From NCBI RefSeq assembly GCF_947495625.1, contig NZ_CANLZW010000035.1, positions 1 to 50,099 of the forward strand: a stretch of DNA of 50,099 nt. Direction: 5' to 3'. The translations under genes and the position numbers were made by a program. The stretch is from an uncultured Cocleimonas sp. (GTDB taxonomy: Bacteria > Pseudomonadota > Gammaproteobacteria > Thiotrichales > Thiotrichaceae). Below, one piece after another: positions 42,489 through 50,099 of this stretch. The stretch's first letter is position 1. Each line of letters starts with the position of its first letter. Below the pieces are notes generated by a model. It did no database searches and had not been told where the DNA came from. It saw only the letters and a program-made list of their open reading frames with translations.

Positions 42489-42532
42489 ACTGAGTTCTGT
42501 TGAGTTGAATAACTCTGATTGCAGAACCCAGT
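42489..42532 (-). promoter_or_regulatory. Branched hairpin after smoE
   Basis: ACTGAGTTCTG (42489-42499) pairs with CAGAACCCAGT (42522-42532) with one mismatch and encloses a smaller stem GAGTT/AACTC (42502-42515). It begins about 30 bases after the smoE stop on the minus strand and likely stabilises the message. Confidence 0.55.
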
Positions 42533-42563
42533 GTAGAAACATTAAGTACAATGAGTTATTAGC

Positions 42564-43877
42564 TTAGTAATATTTAGCTTTTTTCATTGTACGATCTGCA
42601 GCAGTTTGAGACTTGGCAAGTGCTTCTTTAACGGTTATTTTACCCGCTAGCGCTGAACTCATTTGCTGACCAACAGCGACACCAATTGATTGGAACTCAG
42701 GGATTGCAGCAAACTGAACACCAACATATGGAGACTGATTGAATGTACTGTCTTCTGGGTTAGCGCTCAGGATAGCCGCTAATTCAGCAGTAGCAAATTT
42801 AGCTGCTTCAAGGAACTTAGGGTTCTCATAAGTAGAAGCGCGAGTTCCTGTAGGTACATTATTCCAACCAACGTTTTCACCAATGTAGTTCACGTAGTCT
42901 TTAGAGGTTGCCCACTCAAGAAACTTCATTGCTTCAGCAGTTTTCTTAGAAGAAGCAGGAACAGCTAGAGACCAAGCCCATAACCAGTTCTTTCCTTTCG
43001 CAGTCTTCTTAGAAGGTGCTTGAGCAAATTCAATAACGTCTGCAACTTTAGATTGCTTAGGGTCAGATACGAAAGATGCAGCGATAGTCGCATCAATCCA
43101 CATACCACATTTGCCTTCGTTGATTAGCGCAAGAATCTCGTTGAAGCTATTGTTAGCAGATCCTGGAGGGCCGTATTTAGTGAGTAAATCAACGTAGAAG
43201 CTAACTGCTGCTTCCCACTCAGGTGAATCTAACTGTGGCTTCCAGTCCATTCCGAACCACTGTGCGCCAAAGCTATTTGCTAGAGTTGTGATAAACGCCA
43301 TGTTATCACCCCATCCTGGCTTGCCACGTAAACAAATACCGTAAACACCTTCGTCTGGGTTGTGAATACCTTTGACGATTTGTTCAACATCATCCCAGGT
43401 AGGGCTGCTTGGCATATTTAATCCTGCTTTCTTAACAAGATCACCACGATACATAATCATTGAACTCTCACCGTAGAAAGGCGCAGCATATAGCTTACCT
43501 TCTGCAGAAAGACCTTTTCTCACTGCTGGGAAAATATCATCAACAGCGTAATCATCGCTGAACTTCAGCTCAGTTAACCAACCTTTCTTACCCCAGATTG
43601 GTGCTTCGTACATACCGATAGTCATGATATCAAATTGACCACCTTTGGTAGCGATATCAGTTGTAACACGTGAACGAAGTACACCTTCTTCTAAAGTGAC
43701 CCACTTCAATTTAATATCAGGGTTTGCTTTTTCGAATGCATCTGTATGCTTCTGCATTTCAACCATATGACCGTTATTTACAGTAGCAATTACTAGCTCA
43801 GTTTCGGCATGTGCAATTGTTGCAGCGGTCATTAATAAAGTGCCAGCGAATGCGGCTACTATTTTCTTCAGTTCCAT
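42564..43877 (-). CDS. smoE: Polyol ABC transporter binding protein
   Basis: 437-residue periplasmic receptor of the sorbitol/mannitol CUT1 systems. Signal peptide 1-24 with cleavage after AHA. Mature landmarks: ATVNNGHMVEMQKHTDAFEK, FDIMTIGMYEAPIWGKKGWL, YGESSMIMYRGDLVKKAGL and the C-terminal ADRTMKKAKYY. The extended similarity to SmoE/MtlE-type proteins and the neighbouring dalD and sorbitol dehydrogenase make polyols the likely ligands. RBS GGAGAGAG precedes the ATG. Confidence 0.9.
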   Translation of the reverse strand: MELKKIVAAFAGTLLMTAATIAHAETELVIATVNNGHMVEMQKHTDAFEKANPDIKLKWVTLEEGVLRSRVTTDIATKGGQFDIMTIGMYEAPIWGKKGWLTELKFSDDYAVDDIFPAVRKGLSAEGKLYAAPFYGESSMIMYRGDLVKKAGLNMPSSPTWDDVEQIVKGIHNPDEGVYGICLRGKPGWGDNMAFITTLANSFGAQWFGMDWKPQLDSPEWEAAVSFYVDLLTKYGPPGSANNSFNEILALINEGKCGMWIDATIAASFVSDPKQSKVADVIEFAQAPSKKTAKGKNWLWAWSLAVPASSKKTAEAMKFLEWATSKDYVNYIGENVGWNNVPTGTRASTYENPKFLEAAKFATAELAAILSANPEDSTFNQSPYVGVQFAAIPEFQSIGVAVGQQMSSALAGKITVKEALAKSQTAADRTMKKAKYY

Positions 43878-44282
43878 TCTTACTCTCTCCTTTGGATTGT
43901 ATTATTACTATAGACAAGATTTAACGAATTTTGACTAAACTCTGTAATTAGCCTTACCTAAGTGCAGTAAGATTAGCAGTAACATTTAATTTGGATTGAT
44001 ACTGAAAAACATAGTTGTAATACTTTTTTGACTGATATTGCCGTAACTAATACAAAAGTATGCAGAAAAAGCTTAACTTTTATGAACTTACGTTGAAAAC
44101 TCAATAGATACTATAAATTGAAAAGAATATGGGGTAGCTAAATTTACTATAAGTTTTTATAAGGTGTCGCCTTGGAATAGACGGTGTGGCGACATTAGGA
44201 ACGATCTTAATCGCACTGGTTTTTGTTGTTGTTACTAGCTTAAACATGGGTAACTGCATTAGAGTATATGAGTTAATTATAG

Positions 44283-44312
44283 GTCACCCCCCTACTTTTA
44301 ATGGGTTTTTTT
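44283..44312 (-). repeat. Dispersed repeat copy
   Basis: Minus-orientation copy GTCACCCCCCTACTTTTAAT, then GGG and a seven-T run. It lies between the ndh hairpin and the smoE promoter region. Confidence 0.8.
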
Positions 44313-44343
44313 AAGTCCAGTATCAGGGAATGGCTGTAATTAA

Positions 44344-44380
44344 GCCCTATGCATGAAAGTATTACTTTCGTGCATAGGGC
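44344..44380 (-). terminator. Hairpin downstream of ndh
   Basis: GCCCTATGCATGAAAG (44344-44359) and CTTTCGTGCATAGGGC (44365-44380) form a 16-bp stem with one G-U pair and a five-base loop, 26 bases after the ndh stop on the minus strand. No T-run follows, so it is a 3'-end hairpin or factor-dependent terminator. Confidence 0.5.
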
Positions 44381-44406
44381 ATACAGTGCTTAAAGTAAAA
44401 TGATGT

Positions 44407-45744
44407 TTAATGGAGCTTCAAACGTGGCTTTAAACCACGGTTGGTAATCCAGTTGGCGATCGTCATTAAAATTTCACGGGTGTAGCCGTGCAAAGCGATT
44501 AAATGCATTCTATAAAGTGATTTATAAACCATTCTTGCTACAAAGCCTTCCACACTCATGCTTCCTGACCAACGACCCATGAGGTTCCCCATTAAATTAC
44601 CGACCGTGCTGTAATGCCCTAGATTTACTAATGAGCCGTAATCAACATAACGATACTCGGGTAGATTCGTTTTTCCGGCTAATCGATATTTCAAGGTTTT
44701 CACAAGTAGTGAGGCTTGTTGATGCGCAGCCTGCGCTCTTGGTGGAACAAAACCTTCTTCTCCTATCAAGGGGCAACTGGCGCAATCTCCGAAAGCAAAA
44801 ATATTTTCATCGTTAGTGGTTTGTAAGGTGGTTTTCACCAATAACTGATTAATCGCATTCGTTTCCAGACCATCAATCGTAGTAAGAAAATTAGGTGCTT
44901 TAATACCTGCTGCCCAGACCATGGTTTCAGCGGGAATAAATTTCCCCGAGTGCGTAATTAAGCCTTCTTTTTTGGCTTCAACCACGCGTTCATCAGTCAT
45001 CACTTCGATGTTTAGTTTTCGAAGTTCTTCTAGTGCGGCATCTGATAATCGTTTTGGTAAAGCGGGTAAAATACTGGGTGAAGCTTCGATAATGGTTATT
45101 TTAATATCCCGGCTTGCTTCGAGTTTATCAAAACCAAAAGCAATTAATTTCTTGGTGGCACCGTGTAATTCTGCCGCTAACTCTATACCGGTAGCGCCGG
45201 CGCCGACGATAGCAACATGCAATTGGCCCGGTCTTAATTCCTGAGTGCGGTTTTGTGCTCTGAGCATTTTTCGCATCAGGTAGCTTTGGAAGTTATTGGC
45301 CTCTTCCAAGGTATCAAGGAATTTACAATACTCAACCACACCTTTGGTATTGAAGTGTTTGGTCAAACTGCCGACTGCCAAAATTAACGTATCGTACTTT
45401 AGTGATCGGCGTGGAATGGTTTCTTCCTCGTCATCATCCAGCGTAGGGGCAATCGAAATTTCTTTTGCTTGTGGATCGACATGGTCCACATAGCCCAGTT
45501 GAAAGTTATAGTGATGACGATGCGCGTGATCAATGTATTCCATGGCTTCGATCGATGAATTCAGCGTTCCGGCAGCAATCTCATGGAGTAATGGTTTCCA
45601 GATGTGTGTCAATTTTGCATCGACCAAAGTGACCTTAGCCTGATTATGCTTACCGACGGAATCACCTAATTTTTTTGCCAGCTCAGCACCACCGGCACCT
45701 CCGCCTACGATGACAATATGATGCGGACTATTTTTTGTATTCAT
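44407..45744 (-). CDS. ndh: Type II NADH dehydrogenase
   Basis: 445-residue, FAD-containing, non-proton-pumping NADH:quinone oxidoreductase on the cytoplasmic face of the membrane. The FAD-binding motif IVGGGAGGAELAKKLG is at about 12-26, the NADH-binding motif IVGAGATGIELAAELHG near 180, and ENIFAFGDCA near 320; a C-terminal basic/hydrophobic region (YRMHLIALHGYTREIL) probably anchors it. It sits within polyol genes on the same strand, between sorbitol dehydrogenase and the smo operon, and could reoxidise their NADH. Confidence 0.93.
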   Translation of the reverse strand: MNTKNSPHHIVIVGGGAGGAELAKKLGDSVGKHNQAKVTLVDAKLTHIWKPLLHEIAAGTLNSSIEAMEYIDHAHRHHYNFQLGYVDHVDPQAKEISIAPTLDDDEEETIPRRSLKYDTLILAVGSLTKHFNTKGVVEYCKFLDTLEEANNFQSYLMRKMLRAQNRTQELRPGQLHVAIVGAGATGIELAAELHGATKKLIAFGFDKLEASRDIKITIIEASPSILPALPKRLSDAALEELRKLNIEVMTDERVVEAKKEGLITHSGKFIPAETMVWAAGIKAPNFLTTIDGLETNAINQLLVKTTLQTTNDENIFAFGDCASCPLIGEEGFVPPRAQAAHQQASLLVKTLKYRLAGKTNLPEYRYVDYGSLVNLGHYSTVGNLMGNLMGRWSGSMSVEGFVARMVYKSLYRMHLIALHGYTREILMTIANWITNRGLKPRLKLH

Positions 45745-45839
45745 GTTTGATTATTCAATATTTTTAGAGGGAAATATGGTGAGGAGTATATCAATACTAA
45801 CTGCCTGGCACTCAATATATGCCAGGTACTTAATATGAA

Positions 45840-45867
45840 GACACCCCCGTACTTTGAGCGTTTTTTT
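45840..45867 (-). repeat. Dispersed repeat copy between ndh and smoS
   Basis: Minus-orientation variant GACACCCCCGTACTTTGAGC, then a T-run, in the 210-base gap between the sorbitol dehydrogenase gene and ndh. Confidence 0.7.
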
Positions 45868-45954
45868 AAGGATGAACTGTAAAAGTAATAGATTCAGAAA
45901 TTAAGCAGTATCATTAAATTCATGCAAAAGGAAAACCACGATAAGGAATACACG

Positions 45955-46734
45955 CTAGCTCATCCACTGTCCACCATCGACATTGTATGTTTGCGCGACA
46001 ATATAATCTGCGTCACTGCTGGCTAGGAAAACAGCCATTCCTGTCAAATCTTCAGCAACGCCCATTCTTCCATAAGGCACGCTCTTGCCAACCTGTTGTT
46101 TCTTTTCGCCAGGCTTAAGGTTTTCATGTTTGGCAAAAAAAGAATCAACCATATCCCAATGCTCACCATCCACCACGCCGGGTGAAATAGCATTGACATT
46201 GATGCCGTGTTTTATCAAATCAAGTCCTGTCGATTGGGTCAGACTGATAATAGCTGCTTTGGTCGAACAATAAATGGCAACCAAAGGCTCACCGCGACGA
46301 CCTGCCTGACTCGCCATATTTATGATTTTACCTCCTGCGCCGCGTTTAATCATGTGCTTTGCAACAGCTTGTAACATGAAGAGTGTGCCTGATACATTGA
46401 CCGCATAGAGTTTCTCGTAGTCATTGCGCTCAATTTCTATCGTAGGCGCAGCGCTGAAAAGTGCCGCATTGTTAATCAAAATATCGATCTTGCCTAACTG
46501 CTGAATAGATTCGGCAACACAAGCGTCAATACTTTCTTGCTGGGTTACATCAAGACCAATAGCAATGCTATTTTCACCGAGCTCTTTAGCTGTTGCCTGC
46601 GCCTGTTCGATATTGATGTCGGCTATTACTACCTTGGCACCTTCATCAATGTAACGTTTAGCAAAGCTACGCCCGATGCCTCTTGCAGACCCTGTAATTA
46701 AGGCGACGCGACCCTCTAGGCGTTTAGCGCTCAT
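45955..46734 (-). CDS. smoS: Sorbitol dehydrogenase (SDR, SmoS/PolS type)
   Basis: 259-residue short-chain dehydrogenase oxidising D-sorbitol to D-fructose with NAD+ (the family also takes galactitol). Cofactor motif TGSARGIG near 14-21, NNAALFSAAP, the catalytic Ser in INMASQAGRRGEP and Tyr-Lys in IYCSTKAA, and a C-terminal DYIVAQTYNVDGGQWMS that closely follows Rhodobacter sorbitol dehydrogenase. Fructokinase is encoded 66 bases upstream on the same strand, giving sorbitol to fructose 6-phosphate in two adjacent genes. Confidence 0.92.
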   Translation of the reverse strand: MSAKRLEGRVALITGSARGIGRSFAKRYIDEGAKVVIADINIEQAQATAKELGENSIAIGLDVTQQESIDACVAESIQQLGKIDILINNAALFSAAPTIEIERNDYEKLYAVNVSGTLFMLQAVAKHMIKRGAGGKIINMASQAGRRGEPLVAIYCSTKAAIISLTQSTGLDLIKHGINVNAISPGVVDGEHWDMVDSFFAKHENLKPGEKKQQVGKSVPYGRMGVAEDLTGMAVFLASSDADYIVAQTYNVDGGQWMS

Positions 46735-46800
46735 TCAATTTTCCCTTTTTGGTGTTAGAAATGAAATTAATGAGATCTTAGTGACAAAATTTAACTGTCA

Positions 46801-47748
46801 CTAGATGAAATTCAATACTTCGGTCTTTGTCGGCAAATCAGCACCTTGTCGAGAGCAGGTGATTGCTGCCGCAGCAGCTGAGAAGTTACCAATCTCTTTT
46901 AGTTTGTTTTCGTCGAGCTGTTCGGACCAATCATTACCATATTGCGCAAATAAGCCACCGACTGAATCCAGTAATGCCGCTTGATAAGTATCACCTGCAC
47001 CAACAGTATCTATAACTTTTATTTTAGGCGTTTCAAGATTCGTGTGGGCTTGGGCACTCCATAGCGAGCTTCCTTCTCCACCTCTGGTTAGTACGATTAG
47101 TTTCAGTCCAGTCGCTAACCATTTCTGGATGATTTCTTCTGGCGCAGTGTCTGGATACATCAATTCTAAATCTTCATCGCTGACTTTCACGATATCCGCA
47201 AGGCTAACTAATTCATCAACCCTGTTTTGCCAGACTTTCATATCAGGTTCGACGATCGCTCTGATATTAGGATCGAGAGAAATTAAGCACTTGCCTGAAT
47301 ATTTCTTAACCAGAGACAGTAAAGAATCTGCGGTAGGTTGAGAAACAATACTATAAGAACCAAGGTGTATCGCGATGGGGTCATCTATATCAAAATTAAT
47401 ATCATCAGATGTTATCGAACGGTCAGCAGTACCTTCCCCATAGAAGGAGTAGGTCGGCACGCCATTTTTATCTTTTTCGACAAAGGCAACGGTTGTCGGC
47501 AACGACTTTTTTACAATCAATTCTTGCGAAACATTCTCTTCTTCAAGAACAGTACTCAAACGTTTACCAAACATATCGTTAGATATTCCGGTGAATAAAG
47601 CGGCAGATTGTCCGAGCCTTGCCAGTCCAATCGCAACATTGAAAGGTGATCCACCCACACATGCCTGCATTGGAAAACTTTCAGCTGGGGGGCGCTGATT
47701 ATCTTCTACAAAAATATCAATAAGTGCTTCACCACAAATTACAAACAT
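46801..47748 (-). CDS. Fructokinase (PfkB family)
   Basis: 315-residue ribokinase-fold kinase phosphorylating fructose to fructose 6-phosphate. N-terminal FVICGEALIDIF, the substrate segment CVGGSPFNVAIGLARLG, and the C-terminal signature DTVGAGDTYQAALLDSV with catalytic Asp. The order with sorbitol dehydrogenase supports fructose as substrate. RBS GAGGT precedes the ATG at 47748. The promoter must lie in 47749-48000. Confidence 0.9.
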   Translation of the reverse strand: MFVICGEALIDIFVEDNQRPPAESFPMQACVGGSPFNVAIGLARLGQSAALFTGISNDMFGKRLSTVLEEENVSQELIVKKSLPTTVAFVEKDKNGVPTYSFYGEGTADRSITSDDINFDIDDPIAIHLGSYSIVSQPTADSLLSLVKKYSGKCLISLDPNIRAIVEPDMKVWQNRVDELVSLADIVKVSDEDLELMYPDTAPEEIIQKWLATGLKLIVLTRGGEGSSLWSAQAHTNLETPKIKVIDTVGAGDTYQAALLDSVGGLFAQYGNDWSEQLDENKLKEIGNFSAAAAAITCSRQGADLPTKTEVLNFI

Positions 47749-48318
47749 AACTACCTCTAGCTTTAAAAATACATAAGTTAAGTTCAGATTATCATCATTT
47801 TTTGAATTGCGTGAATACTCTAATGACAGATAAATATAGGGGAAATATGAATATATTTTTTAGGGAACTAATTTGGATTGTTGCAACTACGTATAAACCG
47901 AATCAGTAAAAAGTTTGATAATTTCTTTTAAAAACATATGGTTAGTTAAGTATTTTGCCACTTTGCAGAAAACGTAACTTATTCAAATTGCTACTATTTT
48001 CATCTATTCGCTAAAAATTTAGATAAGACACTGATACGGATTATTACAAGAATATGACAAATCGGGTAAAGCATTGTGCAACTGAGTATCACTTATGACA
48101 AAACTTAATGTTTAGAATTGCTTTATCTATTTGTAGGTACTTCAAAGAAATTAAATTTTGACGTAATTAAACTTTTTTAATCTGTAAATAAACGGATGTA
48201 AGAAGAAAAATATACCCTTTATTTACCCTCTTTTCTTTGAAGTCTTTACCAAACAGAACTCTTACTTTCCAAATTCGGGGTAAGTTAAATTTAATATGAA
48301 AATTAACAAGGAAGAGAC
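47749..48318. other. Divergent intergenic region of fructokinase and porin
   Basis: AT-rich, no gene supported; the minus-strand frame 48167-48379 overlaps the porin start and has no family. TTGACG at about 48157 may be a -35 for the porin, with a long leader to 48318. No dispersed repeat copy was found here. Confidence 0.45.
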
Positions 48319-49326
48319 ATGAAAAACAAATTAAGCATAGCGATAGCTTTTGGCCTGAGCACAATGTGTATAGCAACATCTGGATACTCAGCAGGACATG
48401 AAAAGATGGGTAAAAGCTTCAGTATTGGTGGTGATGTCGAGCTAGACATTATTGCATCTGAAGATGAAAACGATAGCAACTTTGATCACGGCGGCAGAAT
48501 TAAACTGAACGCTGTTGGCATGGTAACGAATGATAACGGTTACTTCGGTAAAGGTGTTGCACAACCACTAGTTCTATTTAACCCTGGCGATACGAATATT
48601 CTTATCGAGCAAGAAACGACTACTTATCCTGGTAATGACGCAATAGAAGTTGATGATCTTTATTTCCAGTTTGGTAAAACTAATACATGGGATGTTCAAA
48701 TCGGTCGTTTTGAGGCAATCAACTTAGTACCGTTAGGAAAAGATACCTTAGTTGCAAACGTTGGTGGCGTACAGGTATACGAGGCTAATATCGCTCGCGG
48801 TAGAAAAGATGATGTTTTACACACAGCATTCCACGTTGGTAATTCAGACAAGTTCCTATTTGAATTAGGTGTAATGGCTAACAAAAGTGGTGATGATGAG
48901 TTTACAGCGATCCGTCCTGCGATGACTTACAACTTCGGAAACATAAAGCTTCATGCTGGTTTAGAAAGTATCAGCGACAATGATTCAGACTTTGATGGAT
49001 TTGGTATTGGTGCTGGCTTTAAATTAGGCGGTGGCGATTTAAATGTTAGTTATGCTCATGGTGAGCATGAGAATGATGATGAGGTAGATACATTTGCAGT
49101 GAACTATACCATAGGTGGATTTGGTGCTGGTTATCTTCATTCTGAAGCTGATGGAGCTGGTTCTGACGATCCGTCTGTGGACACATTATACGCAGCTTAC
49201 ACTATGCCTTTGCTTAACTTGAAAGATGCAAGCGTAACTTTCGCGGTAAATACTTCTAAAGCAGATAATGTTGGTGACAACGATACATTAAACGCTGCAA
49301 AGCTTCGTTTTAACTACACATTCTAA
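48319..49326 (+). CDS. Outer-membrane porin
   Basis: 335-residue Gram-negative general porin. Signal peptide 1-25 with cleavage after GYSA. The mature protein is rich in alternating beta-strands and acidic residues, has YLTLY-type strand patterns (DDLYFQFGKTNTWDVQIGRF) and ends in LRFNYTF with the C-terminal Phe needed for outer-membrane assembly. RBS AAGGAAGAG precedes the ATG. Adjacent to sugar genes, it may admit polyols or sugars, but nothing in the sequence proves selectivity. A strong terminator follows. Confidence 0.9.
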   Translation: MKNKLSIAIAFGLSTMCIATSGYSAGHEKMGKSFSIGGDVELDIIASEDENDSNFDHGGRIKLNAVGMVTNDNGYFGKGVAQPLVLFNPGDTNILIEQETTTYPGNDAIEVDDLYFQFGKTNTWDVQIGRFEAINLVPLGKDTLVANVGGVQVYEANIARGRKDDVLHTAFHVGNSDKFLFELGVMANKSGDDEFTAIRPAMTYNFGNIKLHAGLESISDNDSDFDGFGIGAGFKLGGGDLNVSYAHGEHENDDEVDTFAVNYTIGGFGAGYLHSEADGAGSDDPSVDTLYAAYTMPLLNLKDASVTFAVNTSKADNVGDNDTLNAAKLRFNYTF

Positions 49327-49428
49327 TTGTAGTTAGTTACAAAATTTATAGCTGCGTTAAGTAAACCCTACCCCGAGTTTATTAGTGGCATAAGTTACAG
49401 TCTTTTTCATCGAATACTGGGGCATGAA

Positions 49429-49475
49429 TTCTCTTCTCTCAATGGGGCCATTGGGAGAAGAGAACACGCTTTTTT
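49429..49475 (+). terminator. Intrinsic terminator of the porin gene
   Basis: Arms 49429-49445 and 49448-49464 (TTCTCTTCTCTCAATGG and complement) pair over 17 bases with one G-U pair; a T-run follows at 49470-49475, five bases beyond the stem. Confidence 0.8.
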
Positions 49476-49537
49476 CTGAGATTTTCTTTTTCAGTTATCT
49501 GTTCTTTTCTTTTCTTAAGAATATAGCCAATCGCTAT

Positions 49538-49759
49538 TTATCGAGCTCTTCCACTCCTAGCACTTAATTTGGAAGATACCAGGCTACCTTGATTGCTACT
49601 TGTTGATCTTACTTCCGGACTTCTAAAGCTTTCTGAATTACTAGGACCATAATTTACAGTTGTCGGGCTAGAGTAATTAACCTTATCAGCTGTATAAGAG
49701 CCCGTCGAACAAGCGCTTAGGATGAAAGGTGCAGCTACAATTAATATAAGTTTATTCAT
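49538..49759 (-). CDS. Small predicted lipoprotein
   Basis: 73 residues. A lipoprotein signal peptide MNKLILIVAAPFILSAC has the lipobox LSAC with C17 as the lipidated residue. The mature part is low-complexity, Ser/Asn/Thr-rich and ends in a basic ARSGRAR. No family is recognised. Residue S18 after the Cys does not signal inner-membrane retention, so outer-membrane location is likely. Confidence 0.65.
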   Translation of the reverse strand: MNKLILIVAAPFILSACSTGSYTADKVNYSSPTTVNYGPSNSESFRSPEVRSTSSNQGSLVSSKLSARSGRAR

Positions 49760-50099
49760 TTTTGTTACCTCAATTTTTTAGATAAATAAGTATTTGTTTG
49801 TCATCAGTTAAAACGCTTAATAAATAAAATTAGACGCACGCTGTGAAAAAAGCAGGAGATGTAATAAAAATGGGGAGTGAGAATCAAGCTCACTTATATC
49901 TATGACTGTGAGCTTTAATAAGCTAAAAAAAGTTAAAAAAGAGCGAGACGTTTACTATTAATGATTAGTTTTATTTAAAAAGAGAAACTGAGGAAGAAGC
50001 TAATAAAAAGTGCCTTAAAGTAGGGGGGTGACCTCACTACTGTCCCACAGTTTACCATTAGAAAGCGAACTTCATCTGAGGCTCGCTTTTCTTATGTCT
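49760..50099. other. Intergenic at the window end
   Basis: Contains a hairpin AAGCTCAC/GTGAGCTT (49886-49915), a canonical dispersed repeat copy (50005-50032), and a stem AAAGCGA/TCGCTTT (50062-50089) followed by T residues that could be a terminator. No gene seen. Confidence 0.5.
50005..50032 (+). repeat. Dispersed repeat copy at the window end
   Basis: Canonical plus-orientation copy: A-run, TGCC, TTAAAGTAGGGGGGTGAC. Confidence 0.85.

Larger units (their letters stand above)
43878..44406. other. Intergenic: smo promoter region, repeat and ndh hairpin
   Basis: 43878-44280 is AT-rich and should hold the smoE promoter; a TATAGT complement near 43910 could be its -10 but the -35 is poor. A dispersed repeat copy is at 44283-44312 and a strong hairpin at 44344-44380. 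No coding sequence. Confidence 0.5.

Noticed and set aside
48167-48379. Minus-strand 70-codon frame upstream of the porin
   Set aside because: It overlaps the porin signal peptide, has no RBS and no family resemblance.
71-50032. Dispersed G-run repeats as intrinsic terminators
   Set aside because: The motif has only a three- or four-pair stem, occurs both before and after genes and in both orientations to the nearest gene, and one copy is inside a coding sequence.
1-50099. tRNA, rRNA, CRISPR array, prophage or toxin-antitoxin genes
   Set aside because: None was recognised by reading both strands; no regularly spaced repeat series or phage-type genes are present.

Overview
The window reads as chromosomal DNA of an AT-rich, free-living, probably marine or aquatic gammaproteobacterium. 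Supports are a UPF0325/YaeH-type gene, a short PpiC parvulin, a Gram-negative trimeric-type porin, type II NADH dehydrogenase and a complete Entner-Doudoroff set. A sulfur-oxidiser relative such as Thiotrichales would fit the thiol dioxygenase and multi-rhodanese pair, but that is a guess. No rRNA, tRNA, CRISPR, prophage or intact transposase gene was seen.

Layout. 1-5.5 kb is a repeat-rich mosaic of small genes: a membrane O-acyltransferase, a LysR gene remnant, a GDCCVxC Cys-rich protein, a DUF3147 membrane protein, a glutaredoxin and a membrane protein with helical repeats. 5.5-9.8 kb is the aapJQMP amino-acid ABC operon (minus). 10.4-13.2 kb holds ppiC, then a thiol dioxygenase and a four-rhodanese protein. 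13.7-20.3 kb is the Entner-Doudoroff cluster zwf-edd-eda-pgl-pgi. 20.4-25.9 kb (minus) is a frcBCA-like sugar ABC operon with an AraC regulator and xylulokinase. 26.4-35.2 kb is a divergent alpha-glucoside/sucrose locus: ABC transporter (minus) against a LacI regulator, a GH32-like hydrolase and amylosucrase (plus). 35.5-37.9 kb is a decayed pentose locus with D-lyxose isomerase, a kinase/xylB chimeric pseudogene and a second AraC. 38.1-47.7 kb (minus) is a polyol locus: fructokinase, sorbitol dehydrogenase, NDH-2, smoEFGK-like ABC transporter and D-arabinitol dehydrogenase. A porin and a small lipoprotein close the window.

The genes make one metabolic picture. Polyols enter by the smo-like transporter. 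Sorbitol becomes fructose, then fructose 6-phosphate, glucose 6-phosphate and pyruvate plus glyceraldehyde 3-phosphate, with every step encoded here. D-arabinitol and D-lyxose converge on D-xylulose for xylulokinase. NDH-2 could reoxidise the NADH made by the dehydrogenases.

The most unusual content is non-coding. A dispersed repeat with core AAGTAGGGGGGTGAC, an A-run at one end, occurs about 15 times in both orientations. Sometimes it forms terminal inverted repeats of short non-autonomous elements; one pair flanks a LysR gene fragment and one copy lies in frame inside xylB. There are also two 144-bp direct repeats around the GDCCVxC gene, a 165-bp near-complete palindrome before the thiol dioxygenase, long hairpins between binding-protein and permease genes in all four ABC operons, a duplicated LacI operator, and a 456-bp tract of near identity between two araC/xylB loci that are otherwise diverged.
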